Shown here piece by piece: positions 32,430 through 41,809 of a stretch of 64,000 bases of DNA (positions are counted from its first letter, which is position 1; every line of letters begins with the position of its first letter). Below the pieces are notes generated by a model. The model made no database searches. It worked only from the letters and a program-made list of their open reading frames with translations, and was not told the DNA's origin. The position numbers and the translations under genes are program-made. Origin of the DNA: a bacterium (GTDB lineage Bacteria > UBA8248); assembly GCA_022828125.1 (NCBI GenBank), contig JAJEJD010000002.1:18988-82987 (forward strand). Reading direction: 5' to 3'.

Positions 32430-34739
32430 TTATACCGCCCGGTTCTCGCCCGCGTCAACGCCCTCATCCGCAGGCGAGAGCGGCGCGTACTTCAACACCA
32501 GCTTCCTGGGGCCCGCGTTCTCGAACTCCACGCTCACCGTCGTGCGGTCCCCGGTTCCCTCGCGTGCGCGGATGACGCCGACCCCGAATTTCTTGTGCCT
32601 GACGCGCGCGCCGGGCGCGAACGGGCCGAGCGCTGCGGCGGGTACGGCGGGCGCGCTTTTCTCTTTCCGGGGAGGAGAGGTTTTCGCTTCCGCCAGAATA
32701 TCGGCGTAGCGCGAGTCGGTGGAATCGCGCGGCGCCTTGAAACCGCGCGGGGCGCGTCTGCGCGTTTGGGCGTGATCGCCTATGCGCTTGATGAGATCGG
32801 ACCCCAATCCCTCCATAAAGCGGCTCGGCCGCGACGCCCAGCTTTCCTTGGCGCCATCGGGCCGCCGCTCCTTCGCCCAGGAGAGACTTAAAAACTCCTT
32901 CGCCCGCGTGACGCCCACGTAGAGGAGCCTCCTCTCTTCATCGAGGGAAGCAGGATCATCCTTTGAGCGGCCTAATGGGATCAAGCCCTCCTGCACGCCG
33001 ACGATGCCCACGGCGGTGGCCTCGATGCCCTTCGCCGCATGAAGCGTCATCAGGGAGAGCGCGCCGCTCTCACCGGACATCTCATCCGCCTCGCCCATCA
33101 AGGCCAACTCCTCTAAAAACAAGCTCCTGGCCTCATCTGACTCGGGCGAGAGGCCCTCTTCTTCGGTGATCCGCTTCTCGAACGCACGCGCCGCCTCGGC
33201 GAACTCTTTTGCACCCTCCAGCGCCCTGGCGGCGGCGCGGCGGCGCTCCGGCGACGTGCTCCTCTGCGCCGCGCCTTCCAGCCAGGCCCGGTAGCCCGTC
33301 CGTTCGAGCACTTCTTCGATCAGGCGCGCGGGTCTCGCCTTCAGGGCGGCCAGAGACTCGAGCGTCTTCAGCAAGTCCGCAAGCATTTGCGCGGCATTTC
33401 CCCGGATGCGGCCCTGGGCCAGGGCGGCCTCAGCGTCTGCCACCGTGACACCCTGCGCGTCTTCTCCCGCTATCGCCTTCAAGCGCTCGGGCCCCAGCCC
33501 CCGGGGCGGGCGGTTGACGACCCGCGAGAAAGCCGCGCCGTCCCCGGGCCGGATGAGCAGCCTGAAATAGGCCGCCAGGTCCTGCACCTCATTGCGGTCG
33601 AAAAACCGCTGGCCTTTCACCACCTGGTAGGGAATCCCCCGCCTGCGGGCCGCCTCCTCGAGCGGGCGCGACTGCGTGTTGATGCGGTAGAAGACGGCGA
33701 CATCTTTCCAGGGTATCGCATCACCCGCTCCCGCTTCGATGAGGCGCTTGATGACGGCTTCCGCCTCTTCTTCCGCGTTCGCCGCCGCCAGATAGCAGAC
33801 GGCCTCTCCCGCCGCCTTGCGCGTGAAGAGGCGCTTCTCGTGCCGCGCCCCGGCCCCACCCATGATGCGCGAGGCGAGGTTCAGTATCGCGCCGCTCGAG
33901 CGGTAGTTCTCCTCCAGGCGGAACACCCTGGCGCCTGCGAACCTGCGCTCAAAATCGAGGATGTTCTCCACACGCGCGCCCCGCCAGCCGTAGATACCCT
34001 GATCGTCATCTCCCACGGCGAACACGCGCCCGTGAACGCGCGAGAGTAGGGCCACGAGTTCGTCCTGCGCGGGGTTGGTGTCCTGATATTCATCGACGAG
34101 TATTTCCTCGAAGCGGTCCTGGTATTTTTGGAGAACGTCTGGATGCCGTTTGAACATACTCAAAGGCCGCGCGAGCAGGTCGTCGAAATCCACCGCGCCC
34201 GCCTCGCGCAGGGCGCGCTCATAGGCGGGGGTGATTTTCCGGGCCGCCGCGTCGATGCTGAAGGGAGCGGGTTCCGCATCCTCCGCCTCCGCCAGCGAGG
34301 TCTTGCGGCGGCCTATCTGCTCCAGAACCGCCCGGGGCGCGTATCGCTCCTCGCTGATCTTCGCCTCCGCCAGGCACCGTTTTACGAGCGTCATGCACTC
34401 CCCGCGCGAGAAGATAGTGAAACTCGGCGACAAGCCCGCCGCCTCGGCTTCTGTTCTCAGAATCCTTGCGCAGACGGCGTGAAAGGTGCCCACCCAGATG
34501 CCCCGCGCGCCATCTTCCAGCGATGCGAACAGGCGCTCTTTCATCTCGCCCGCCGCCTTGTTCGTGAACGTGATGGCCAGAATCCGGTTCGGGGCGAGGC
34601 CCTCTTCGAGCAGGCGCAGGATGCGGTGGACGATCACCCGCGTCTTGCCCGAACCCGCGCCCGCCAGCACCAGGTTCGCGCCCGGCGGCGCGAGAACGGC
34701 CTCTTTCTGCTGGGGGTTCAGGTTTTCCAGATAGTCCAC
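32430..34739 (-). CDS. UvrD/PcrA-type DNA helicase
   Basis: 769 residues, superfamily 1A. NPQQKEAVLAPPGANLVLAG gives the Q motif, AGAGSGKT is Walker A (about residue 26), VDEYQDTNPAQ is motif II, VGDDDQGIYGWRGA motif III and SLMTLHAAKGIE with YVGVTRAKEFL motifs V and VI. The C-terminus carries a small PcrA/UvrD-like SH3-type RNA polymerase-binding region (GARVRHKKFGVGVIRARE). It unwinds DNA 3'-5' in repair and replication restart. GTG start. It lies between the beta-helix acyltransferase and gatC. Confidence 0.93.
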   Translation of the reverse strand: MDYLENLNPQQKEAVLAPPGANLVLAGAGSGKTRVIVHRILRLLEEGLAPNRILAITFTNKAAGEMKERLFASLEDGARGIWVGTFHAVCARILRTEAEAAGLSPSFTIFSRGECMTLVKRCLAEAKISEERYAPRAVLEQIGRRKTSLAEAEDAEPAPFSIDAAARKITPAYERALREAGAVDFDDLLARPLSMFKRHPDVLQKYQDRFEEILVDEYQDTNPAQDELVALLSRVHGRVFAVGDDDQGIYGWRGARVENILDFERRFAGARVFRLEENYRSSGAILNLASRIMGGAGARHEKRLFTRKAAGEAVCYLAAANAEEEAEAVIKRLIEAGAGDAIPWKDVAVFYRINTQSRPLEEAARRRGIPYQVVKGQRFFDRNEVQDLAAYFRLLIRPGDGAAFSRVVNRPPRGLGPERLKAIAGEDAQGVTVADAEAALAQGRIRGNAAQMLADLLKTLESLAALKARPARLIEEVLERTGYRAWLEGAAQRSTSPERRRAAARALEGAKEFAEAARAFEKRITEEEGLSPESDEARSLFLEELALMGEADEMSGESGALSLMTLHAAKGIEATAVGIVGVQEGLIPLGRSKDDPASLDEERRLLYVGVTRAKEFLSLSWAKERRPDGAKESWASRPSRFMEGLGSDLIKRIGDHAQTRRRAPRGFKAPRDSTDSRYADILAEAKTSPPRKEKSAPAVPAAALGPFAPGARVRHKKFGVGVIRAREGTGDRTTVSVEFENAGPRKLVLKYAPLSPADEGVDAGENRAV

Positions 34740-34755
34740 GGATTTATTTTTCGGC

Positions 34756-35532
34756 TCAGAACCGGCGGCGGCCCACGCTCGGCTTGGGAGCGCGGATGAG
34801 CGTTCGCTCGGGATAGACCCCCTTGGAGACGGTCGCGTTGGGCGCGACCCAGGAGCCGGGGCCGAGCATCACGCCCGGAGACGTCACGACGTTGCAGCCG
34901 ATCTCTGCGTCATCGCCCACGATAGCGCCCAACTTCGTGAGGCCTGTGTCGATGCGCTCTCCCTCGGCGCGCAGGACGATGTTCTTCACCGCGCCCGCTC
35001 TTTTCTCTTCTTCCGTCCTGAGTTCCAGGTTCGCCAGCTTGGCGCCCGCGCCCAGGTTGGCATCCGCACCCAGAATGCTGTCCCCCACGTAGGCGAAATG
35101 CCCCGCCTGCGCGCCGTTCAAAAAGGCGCTGTTCTTGACTTCGGTCGCATGGCCCACGACGGCGCCCGGCCCGATGAGGCAGCCGCCCCGCAGATACGCC
35201 CCGTGCCTCACTTCCGCGCCTGCGCAAAGCACCGTCGGCCCCTTGATGACGCATCCAGGCTCCACCCGCACGCCCGCCTCGATGAACAGGCCGACGGAGG
35301 CGATTTTCAGGCTCTCCTCCGGGACGCACAGCCCCTCGCTCACCACGAGGCCCTCCTCCACCCGGAGCGCTGTGGCCTCACCCAAAGGCGCATCCGCCTC
35401 ATCCACCAGTTTCCGGGTGAAATCATCCAGCAGGCCAACCGCCTCCCAGGCGTGCGCAGCGCTTTTGAGGAGGGCGGCGTGGGGAAATTCGCCGAGCCTT
35501 CGGAAATAGGTTTGAGTCGCAGTCGCGCTCAT
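34756..35532 (-). CDS. left-handed beta-helix acyltransferase (GlmU C-terminal-like)
   Basis: 258 residues. The central part is a series of hexapeptide repeats (for example VIKGPTVLCAGAEV, ATEVKNSAFLNGAQ, AYVGDSILGADANLGAGAKL) forming a left-handed beta-helix. The NLELRTEEEKRAG insertion and TKLGAIVGDDAEIGCN block match sugar-nucleotide acetyl/acyltransferases of the GlmU C-terminal type. It probably acetylates a hexosamine phosphate. ATG 35532 overlaps the phosphomutase stop by four bases (ATGA); the ATG at 35553 is less likely. Confidence 0.78.
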   Translation of the reverse strand: MSATATQTYFRRLGEFPHAALLKSAAHAWEAVGLLDDFTRKLVDEADAPLGEATALRVEEGLVVSEGLCVPEESLKIASVGLFIEAGVRVEPGCVIKGPTVLCAGAEVRHGAYLRGGCLIGPGAVVGHATEVKNSAFLNGAQAGHFAYVGDSILGADANLGAGAKLANLELRTEEEKRAGAVKNIVLRAEGERIDTGLTKLGAIVGDDAEIGCNVVTSPGVMLGPGSWVAPNATVSKGVYPERTLIRAPKPSVGRRRF

Positions 35533-37460
35533 CTTTTCTGCTCCAGATACCACTCACCGAGCGGCGTGATGCTGAAAGTTCCGGCCTCCTCCCGCGCGAG
35601 TCCGCCGCGCAGAACCTCTTTTCTGACGCCGGCCGCTCGAGTCGGCGCGCCGAAGCGGGCCTCTGCGTCCGAGTCCAGATGCGCATCGACGGCCGCAATA
35701 TCCATTTCACGCTCTTTCAAGGCTTCGAGCAAGCTCGCCTCCGCCCGCGCGCCGGGGGCGTCATGGTCCTTCATGCGCCCTAGAATCTCGCGCAGCACCT
35801 CATCCCCCACGGCGCAGAGTTTTTCTTCCCACCCGGCGGGGCCTCTCAAAACCACGCCCGTCCGGCTCTCGGTGCCGGAGTTCCTCACGTATATCGCGCC
35901 AAGAGGGCCGCCCGCGTCGTCTTCCAGGGCGAGATACATGACGCCCGGGTCGTCCTCCAAAGGTGCAAAGCGCGGGGTGGCTACGCCCGAGAAGGTGCTC
36001 TTTGCGCCCTGCATGAGTTTCGCGCCGATGGCCTCCCACGCCCCCGTTCCCGGCGCGAAGCGGCTCCGCGCCACATGGTAGGCATAATAAGACCTCTTGA
36101 ACCCGCGGGGAAACGGCGCGGCGATTGCCGCATAGGCATCTTCGGGTTCCGCCTCCTCGAACAGGCTCCGCACAGAGGCGCAGGTGTTCAGGAAACTCTT
36201 CAAGCCGTCTCCGACTGCGATTCTTTGCCCCTCGCCCAAAGCGTTGACGAGCAGGCCCGGCGCGACCGTGTGGCCCGATTCCTCACCCCCCAGGGCGAAG
36301 CGGTCCCCGAATCTGCGCGCCTCGTTCAGTATCCACTTATCCCCCACGGGGGTGAAGACGACGCTCAGGCCCACCTCGGCCAGGGCCGCCGCCGCGCCCG
36401 AATCGCTCTCTATCGTCAGGGCGGCCACGCCGTCTTCGGGCAGTTCATCTTCTCCTTTCAGGAAACGGGCCTGCAAAACGAGCGCGTCGTCGCCGTCCAG
36501 GACGTGAAGCGCGTCGCGAAACGGATTGTAGACGAGGGTGTAGCCCCTGTCGCCGTCGGCATCCAGAACGCAGGCCGCCGCCAGACCGTTGCCCTTTCTC
36601 AGATCTTCGCGCCGCGCGCGGCCCGCCTCAAACAGCGCGCGCGCGCCCGCGTGGCCGTCGATGAAACCGGCGTCATCTCCCTCGACGATGCGCCTGCCCT
36701 CGAGAGCAACCACGCCGCCGCCCTCGTTCACGCGGCCCTCACCCAAAGCGTTCACCTCACACACGCTCAAAGGATCAAATTCTTCCAGCACCCCTGCGGC
36801 CAGCCCGCTCCACGCCCCCGCCGCCGGGTCCACCACGAGGCTCCACCGGGCGAGGTCGCCCGCGCGCAGCCAGCAGTTGGGAAGCTGGGTAATGTAATCG
36901 ACGTAAAACGCGCGCGCCTCGGCGGCTGCTTCCACGCCGTGTCCGCTCTCGGGCGTCTGCTCGACCGCGCTCCACTCGCTCGCCCGGACGCGGGCGCTCA
37001 GCGCCGCATCCTCATCCGGCAGGGGCTTGGCCGAATCGGGGGCCAACAGGATTTTCACGCCGTTTTGCTCCGCGGGGTTGTGAGAGGCGGTGAGGACCAC
37101 CGCGCCCGCGCCGCCCACGCCCGCCAGATAGGCGGCCGCCGCAGGCGTCGGCATCACCCCAAGCGAGAGGGCGTGCGCGCCCGCGCGCAGAAGGCCGTTC
37201 ACGCACGCGGCAGTGAATTCCCCCTCAACGTCCCTCGGGTCCCAGGCCAGCACCACCGCGGTCGGGGAGATGAGCTGCTCGGAAGCCCGCTCCAGAAGCC
37301 AGGCGCCGGCCTCGAAAACATAGTGCTCGATGAAGCGGGGCGTCAGGATTCCATGCTCCAGGAAGGCCGTGCGCGGGTCGAGGCCCGCCGCCTGTGGATG
37401 CTCCTCATCGGCGGCTAGGCCGCGAACTCCGTCCGTTCCCTGAAACTTCGCGTTCGGCAT
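35529..37460 (-). CDS. phosphohexomutase (GlmM/ManB-like), long form
   Basis: 643 residues, about 190 more than typical GlmM. All four family sites are present: TASHNPAEQNGVK with the phosphoserine, DADGDRGYTLV as the metal loop, GEESGHTVAPG as the sugar loop and YVRNSGTESRTGVVL as the phosphate loop. It interconverts hexosamine-6- and -1-phosphates, here most likely glucosamine phosphate given its neighbours GlmS and GlmU-like proteins. The last ~100 residues form an extra helical domain ending in ITPLGEWYLEQKR that looks like a small winged-helix segment. This extension is unusual. Confidence 0.82.
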   Translation of the reverse strand: MPNAKFQGTDGVRGLAADEEHPQAAGLDPRTAFLEHGILTPRFIEHYVFEAGAWLLERASEQLISPTAVVLAWDPRDVEGEFTAACVNGLLRAGAHALSLGVMPTPAAAAYLAGVGGAGAVVLTASHNPAEQNGVKILLAPDSAKPLPDEDAALSARVRASEWSAVEQTPESGHGVEAAAEARAFYVDYITQLPNCWLRAGDLARWSLVVDPAAGAWSGLAAGVLEEFDPLSVCEVNALGEGRVNEGGGVVALEGRRIVEGDDAGFIDGHAGARALFEAGRARREDLRKGNGLAAACVLDADGDRGYTLVYNPFRDALHVLDGDDALVLQARFLKGEDELPEDGVAALTIESDSGAAAALAEVGLSVVFTPVGDKWILNEARRFGDRFALGGEESGHTVAPGLLVNALGEGQRIAVGDGLKSFLNTCASVRSLFEEAEPEDAYAAIAAPFPRGFKRSYYAYHVARSRFAPGTGAWEAIGAKLMQGAKSTFSGVATPRFAPLEDDPGVMYLALEDDAGGPLGAIYVRNSGTESRTGVVLRGPAGWEEKLCAVGDEVLREILGRMKDHDAPGARAEASLLEALKEREMDIAAVDAHLDSDAEARFGAPTRAAGVRKEVLRGGLAREEAGTFSITPLGEWYLEQKR

Positions 37461-37474
37461 TGCGGGGAGCGCCC

Positions 37475-39298
37475 TCAGGCGACGGTGACGGACTTCGCCA
37501 GGGCGCGCGGCCTGTCGACGTCGCGCTTGAGCGCCACCGCGAGGAAATAGGCCAGCAACTGCCCCGAGACGAGATGCAGGAAGGGCGCAAGCTGCGCGGA
37601 GACCCTGGGCAGCACGATCTCCTCGCTGAAGAGCCCTTCCACCATCTCGTCTCCCTCGAAGCGGTAGCCCAGGACGAAGCCGCCGCGCGCGCGGACTTCC
37701 TCCGCGCTGCTCCTGGTGAGCGCGTGGAGCTCGGCCTCTTCCGGTGTGGGCATCAGGACGATGGTGTGCATGTTCTCATCGATGAGGGAGATGGTCCCGT
37801 GCTTGAGGAACCCCGCGCTCATCCCCTCCGCGTGGAGGTAGGTGACTTCCTTCATCTTGAGCGCGCATTCGAGCGCCGCCGGGTAATAGATGCCCCGGCC
37901 CAGGTAGAGCCAGTTCTTCATGTGCTGGTGCGCGTTCGCAGCCGTGTGGAAATAACCCGAGCGCTCATTGAGCGTCTCGAGCACGAGGTCGGACAAGGTG
38001 GCGACCTCTTCCCTCAGCGCCTCGACTTCCGCCTCGCTCAAGCGCCCCGCGAGCAGACCCAGTTCCATCGAGGCGAGCAGCAATACGACCGCCTGGCTCA
38101 GGGCCGTCTTGGTGCTGATGACGCATTTTTCAGGTCCCGCGCCCTGGAGTATCGGAACGTCTACCGAGCGAACCAGGGTGGAGCCCATCATGTTCACGAT
38201 GCCCGCCGTTCTGGCGCCTTTCGTTTTCGCATGGCGCAGGGCGCTCAGCGTGTCGTAGGTCTCCCCCGACTGGCTGATGGCGCAAAAGCCGTCCTCGGGC
38301 CCGATATCCGCGATGTGGGAGAACTCGTCCGTACTGACGACGGGCAGATACTTCCCCCCCAGGCGGCTGAAGAAATACTGCCCCATCGACGCGATGTAAT
38401 AAGTCGTTCCGACGCCGCCCAGGAAGCATTGCCGCGATTCGTGGATCATCCCGGCCAGGGACTGGATGTCCTCCCTGGGAATCTGGAGGGCGGCCTGGAC
38501 GGTGGTGGGCTGATCGTAAATCTCCTTGAGCATGAAATGGGGGTAGCCGCCCCGGCGCGCCTTCTCCGCGTCCCACTCGATCTCGGTGACTTCCTTGTCG
38601 ACGCGCTCCCGGGTGAGCAGGCTCTTGACCGCATAGCTCTCCGGCGTGATGAGCGCGTATTCGCCGTCTTCCATGATGATCGCCCGGCGGGTGAACTCGA
38701 AGAACGCGCTGAAATCCGACCCCACGTAGTTCGCGTCGTCCCCCAGGCCGATGATGAGGGGCGATTCGCGCTTCACGCAGAAGATCCGGCCCGGCGCGTC
38801 GACCGAGATGACCGCCAGGGCGAAGGTGCCCTCGAGCTCGTCGATCGCCTCGACGAAACCCTCCTCCACGTCCTGGCCGTTTCGCGCGATTTTCTGCGCC
38901 ACCAGGTGCGCGATGACCTCGGAATCCGTCTCGGAGCGGAACGCCGCGCCATTGCGGGCGAGCCTCTCCTTGAGTTCCTTGTAGTTCGAGATGATGCCGT
39001 TGTGGACCACGGCCAGGCGGCTCTCGTTGTCCGCGTGGGGGTGCGCGTTCGCCTGCGTCACCCCGCCGTGCGTCGCCCAGCGCGTATGCGCGATGCCCAC
39101 CAGGCCCTTCATGTCGGTGAAGCGCTCGAGGGAATTCACCGCCTCCACGGTGCCCACGTTCTTTCGGATGTCTATCGCCCCGTTTCTCTGGACGGCCATG
39201 CCGCAGGAGTCGTAGCCGCGGTATTCCAGGGCGGCGATGGAGCGCAGGAGCTTTTGCGAGACGTTCGCGCTCGCCGCCATGCCCGCGATGCCGCACAT
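37475..39298 (-). CDS. glmS: glutamine--fructose-6-phosphate aminotransferase (isomerizing)
   Basis: 607 residues, standard length. Cys2 after the start Met (MCGIAGM) is the N-terminal nucleophile. The glutaminase half has LEYRGYDSCG and IAHTRWATHGG, and the two SIS domains read GGVGTTYYIASMGQYF and AISQSGETYDTLSALR. The terminal DRPRALAKSVTV is conserved. It makes glucosamine-6-phosphate, the first committed step to UDP-GlcNAc. It sits between a nucleotidyltransferase (1 base) and the phosphomutase (14 bases). With the spacing this tight there is no room for a glmS ribozyme. Confidence 0.96.
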   Translation of the reverse strand: MCGIAGMAASANVSQKLLRSIAALEYRGYDSCGMAVQRNGAIDIRKNVGTVEAVNSLERFTDMKGLVGIAHTRWATHGGVTQANAHPHADNESRLAVVHNGIISNYKELKERLARNGAAFRSETDSEVIAHLVAQKIARNGQDVEEGFVEAIDELEGTFALAVISVDAPGRIFCVKRESPLIIGLGDDANYVGSDFSAFFEFTRRAIIMEDGEYALITPESYAVKSLLTRERVDKEVTEIEWDAEKARRGGYPHFMLKEIYDQPTTVQAALQIPREDIQSLAGMIHESRQCFLGGVGTTYYIASMGQYFFSRLGGKYLPVVSTDEFSHIADIGPEDGFCAISQSGETYDTLSALRHAKTKGARTAGIVNMMGSTLVRSVDVPILQGAGPEKCVISTKTALSQAVVLLLASMELGLLAGRLSEAEVEALREEVATLSDLVLETLNERSGYFHTAANAHQHMKNWLYLGRGIYYPAALECALKMKEVTYLHAEGMSAGFLKHGTISLIDENMHTIVLMPTPEEAELHALTRSSAEEVRARGGFVLGYRFEGDEMVEGLFSEEIVLPRVSAQLAPFLHLVSGQLLAYFLAVALKRDVDRPRALAKSVTVA

Positions 39299-39299
39299 G

Positions 39300-40505
39300 C
39301 TAGTTCTCCTCCCGTGGATAGGTGAAGTGATGCGGGATGACTTCGCCGGGCGGCACGACAGTTCCCGAGGCCAGCGTATTCGATGCGCCGACCATCGCCC
39401 CGTCGCCCAGGAAAGAACCCACCTTGTCGAGACCCGAATCGACCTCGCCGTCCGGCATGGGCACCACGATTTCGGACTGGTCGAGGTTCTGAATCAGCGT
39501 CAACGTCCCCGAGCCCACCACGGCGTCCTCACCCACGACGCTGTCGCCCACGAAGGAGAGGCGCCCCACCCGGACGCCGTTGAAGAGGATGCAGTTTTTG
39601 AGCTCCACGCCGAAGCCGATGGTCGCGTTCGCGCCGATGGCCGTATAGGGGCGCACCAGAACCCCGTTCCCCAGAAACGTATTCTCCCCGATGAAGCACG
39701 GCCCGAAGATGGAGGCGCCCGATTCGATCACCACGTTCTTCTCGATCACCACGGGCCCCCGGAACTGCACCGCGCCCCGCAGCCGCACGCTGCCGTCCAC
39801 GCGGGCCTCGCTCCAGGTGTCCATGACCATCCGGTTGCCCTGAAGCAGGTCCCAGGGGTGCTGGGCGTCCAGCCAGGGTTCCTCCCAGATCGAGGAGCGA
39901 ATCCCCTCGCCCGCGCACAGTTCGTTGAACGCCTCGTCCATCTCGAGGCTTTCGAGCAAATCGAACAGCCGGTAGGGCATGACGAACACGCCGGCCAGCA
40001 CGTAATTGCCCACCTCGCGCTCCACGGGCTTCTCCACGAGGCGCTCTATCTGCATGTCCTTGCCGAGATAGACCGTGCCGTAGTTCTGGGCATGGGGGGT
40101 GTGGCAAATCGCCGCCACGGGCTGGTGAAAAGTGCCGAACGCCTGCACGACCTGGCGGTACATGTTCTCGGACGCCAGCACGTCCGCGTAGACCAGCAGG
40201 AACGACTCATCCTCCTGGAAGTGGCCTTTCGCGAGACTGATGGCGTCGCGGATTCCCGTGGGCTCTTCTTGGCGGATGTACTGAATCGTCATCCCGTAGC
40301 GCGAACCCTGGCCGAATTCGTTGATGATCCTGTCGGCGCGGTGACCGACGACGACGACGAGGTCGCTGACGCCGGCGGCGCGTATTTTCTTGAGCGCCGA
40401 ATGCAGGAGCATCTCGCCCGCCATCGGCAGCATCGCCTTGGGCCGGGTATTCGTAAACGGATATAAACCGGCCCCGCGGCCGGCCGCCAGAATCAGTGCT
40501 CTCAC
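39300..40505 (-). CDS. sugar-phosphate nucleotidyltransferase with beta-helix domain (GlmU-like)
   Basis: 401 residues. The N-terminal nucleotidyltransferase opens LILAAGRGAGLYPFTNTRPK (G-x-G-x-R-like loop with GAGLYP replacing the usual RGTRL), with a VVGHRADRI block and LVYADVLASENM. From about residue 235 hexapeptide repeats give a left-handed beta-helix with VELKNCILFNGVRVG. It likely makes a UDP- or dTDP-activated sugar and may acetylate it. It is directly upstream of glmS on the same strand. GTG start behind AGGAAGG. Confidence 0.82.
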   Translation of the reverse strand: MRALILAAGRGAGLYPFTNTRPKAMLPMAGEMLLHSALKKIRAAGVSDLVVVVGHRADRIINEFGQGSRYGMTIQYIRQEEPTGIRDAISLAKGHFQEDESFLLVYADVLASENMYRQVVQAFGTFHQPVAAICHTPHAQNYGTVYLGKDMQIERLVEKPVEREVGNYVLAGVFVMPYRLFDLLESLEMDEAFNELCAGEGIRSSIWEEPWLDAQHPWDLLQGNRMVMDTWSEARVDGSVRLRGAVQFRGPVVIEKNVVIESGASIFGPCFIGENTFLGNGVLVRPYTAIGANATIGFGVELKNCILFNGVRVGRLSFVGDSVVGEDAVVGSGTLTLIQNLDQSEIVVPMPDGEVDSGLDKVGSFLGDGAMVGASNTLASGTVVPPGEVIPHHFTYPREEN

Positions 40506-41042
40506 GAGATACCTTCCTGAAATTCGCTCAAAACAGCCCCCGAACGGGCGTTTCCTCCCGTTTTTTCTATCTTGCGCGGCAAATTATAGCAAATCGGGGT
40601 TGTGGAAAAACCCCCGATTTCGTGATTCGGGGAACGAAACCGACCGGGGAGGGGGGAGATACCCGGTTCTCAAGAGGGAAGGATTTCGTAGGGTTCGGAC
40701 ATATATGCCCGACTGTGTGTTCTCCCGTTCGGAGGCGGTCGTCATGGAAACGGGTGGACATTCGGGTCCGTGGGACAGCTACGAAGACCCCATGATTTTG
40801 TAGGGACAGGTCGCGACCTCGGACAGGCGCAGGAGCCTGTCCGCTACAAAAGCAACCCCCCCTACCCCCCCTTGTCAGGGGGGTATAAAAAGGCGATGCG
40901 CCCCCGCCGGGCTGAGGGGGTTTTGCTTTTTCTTGCCCCCCTGACAAGGGGGGGTAGGGGGGGTTGCTTTTCGATGAGAGAGGCCGGCGGTTCGCGCGAA
41001 AGCGGCTCTCCAACAGCACCGAATCGGGCGCGCCTGCGCGCA
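40506..41042. other. 537-bp spacer built of repeats
   Basis: No credible gene. About 40801-40850 has a TAGGGACAGG ... CCTGTCC inverted arrangement also seen near 62.9 kb, and 40854-40965 is a copy of the 111-bp palindromic element. The remainder (40506-40800) shows nothing recognised beyond the likely promoter region of the downstream sugar gene set. Confidence 0.6.
40854..40965. repeat. 112-bp palindromic element (family 2, copy b)
   Basis: Same element as 24725-24835. AACCCCCCCTACCCCCC opens it, CCCCCCTGACAAGGGGGG then GTAGGGGGGGTT close it, with a GGGCTGAGGGGGTTTTGC centre that is identical in both copies. Both are intergenic and in the same orientation. Confidence 0.8.
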
Positions 41043-41804
41043 TCAGCCCCCGGATTTGCGCTTCTCGTATACCTCCTGCGCCCGGCGCAGGTCCTCCGGC
41101 GTGTTCACGCCCAGCGCCTCTTCGGGCGACGCCAGCTCAAGGCCCTGGATAACGCGGCCCTCGGCGCGCGCGATCGGGAAAACGTCGGGCAGGTAGTACT
41201 CCCCCTGCCTGTTCCCGGCCCTGACCCTCGGCAGGGCAGCGCGCAGGAAAGCGGCCTCGAAAGCGTAGGCGCCCGTGTTGATCTCGATAATTTTCTTCTG
41301 CGCATCCGTCGCGTCCGCCTCCTCCACCACGCCGATGAGTTCCCCCCCCTCGCGCAGGGCGCGGCCATAGCCGTGCGGCTCCCCCGCGACGGCCGTGAGC
41401 ATGGTGGCGGCCGCGCGCGCCTCCTCATGCAGGCGGGCCAACCGCTTCAGAGTAGCCGTTCGTATCAGGGGCGCATCACCGCACAGGAGATACAGATGTT
41501 TCGCCTCCGAGGACAGGGCGGACAAGCCGACCTCGGCGGCATGGCCCGTGCCGAGCTGCTCTTCCTGAACGGTGAAGACGACGTCCGCATCATCGCCGGA
41601 AAACGCCTCCTGAACGTCCCGGGCCTGGTGACCCACGACGACGACGATGGGGTGCGCGCCCGCCTCTCTCGCGGTGGCTGCGACGTGGCGGATCATCGGC
41701 TCCCCGCCCACGGGATGGAGCACTTTCGCCAGCGGGGATCCCATGCGTTTTCCCTGGCCGGCCGCAAGGATGACGGCGGCGAATCCATCGCCTCGATGCG
41801 CCAA
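41043..41804 (-). CDS. monofunctional UDP-GlcNAc pyrophosphorylase-like (GlmU N-terminal domain)
   Basis: 253 residues, only the uridylyltransferase half of GlmU. AVILAAGQGKRMGSPLAKVLHPVGG is split here into the classic GxGxRM nucleotide loop and K-V-L-H-P segment. EEQLGTGHAAE, LLCGDAPLI and the EINTGAYAFEA block follow. It couples UTP or another NTP to a hexosamine-1-phosphate. The acetyltransferase half is missing and may be supplied by one of the two beta-helix proteins nearby (34756 and 39300). TTG start with GGAG upstream, five bases after the regulator gene. Confidence 0.85.
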   Translation of the reverse strand: MAHRGDGFAAVILAAGQGKRMGSPLAKVLHPVGGEPMIRHVAATAREAGAHPIVVVVGHQARDVQEAFSGDDADVVFTVQEEQLGTGHAAEVGLSALSSEAKHLYLLCGDAPLIRTATLKRLARLHEEARAAATMLTAVAGEPHGYGRALREGGELIGVVEEADATDAQKKIIEINTGAYAFEAAFLRAALPRVRAGNRQGEYYLPDVFPIARAEGRVIQGLELASPEEALGVNTPEDLRRAQEVYEKRKSGG

Positions 41805-41809
41805 GAAAT

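Noticed and set aside
39200..39310. glmS ribozyme
   Set aside because: Only one base separates glmS from the upstream gene, leaving no 5' UTR for the ribozyme.
37394..39325. 643-codon plus-strand open frame
   Set aside because: Antisense to glmS, which has an intact N-terminal Cys and SIS domains; no motif in the opposite frame.
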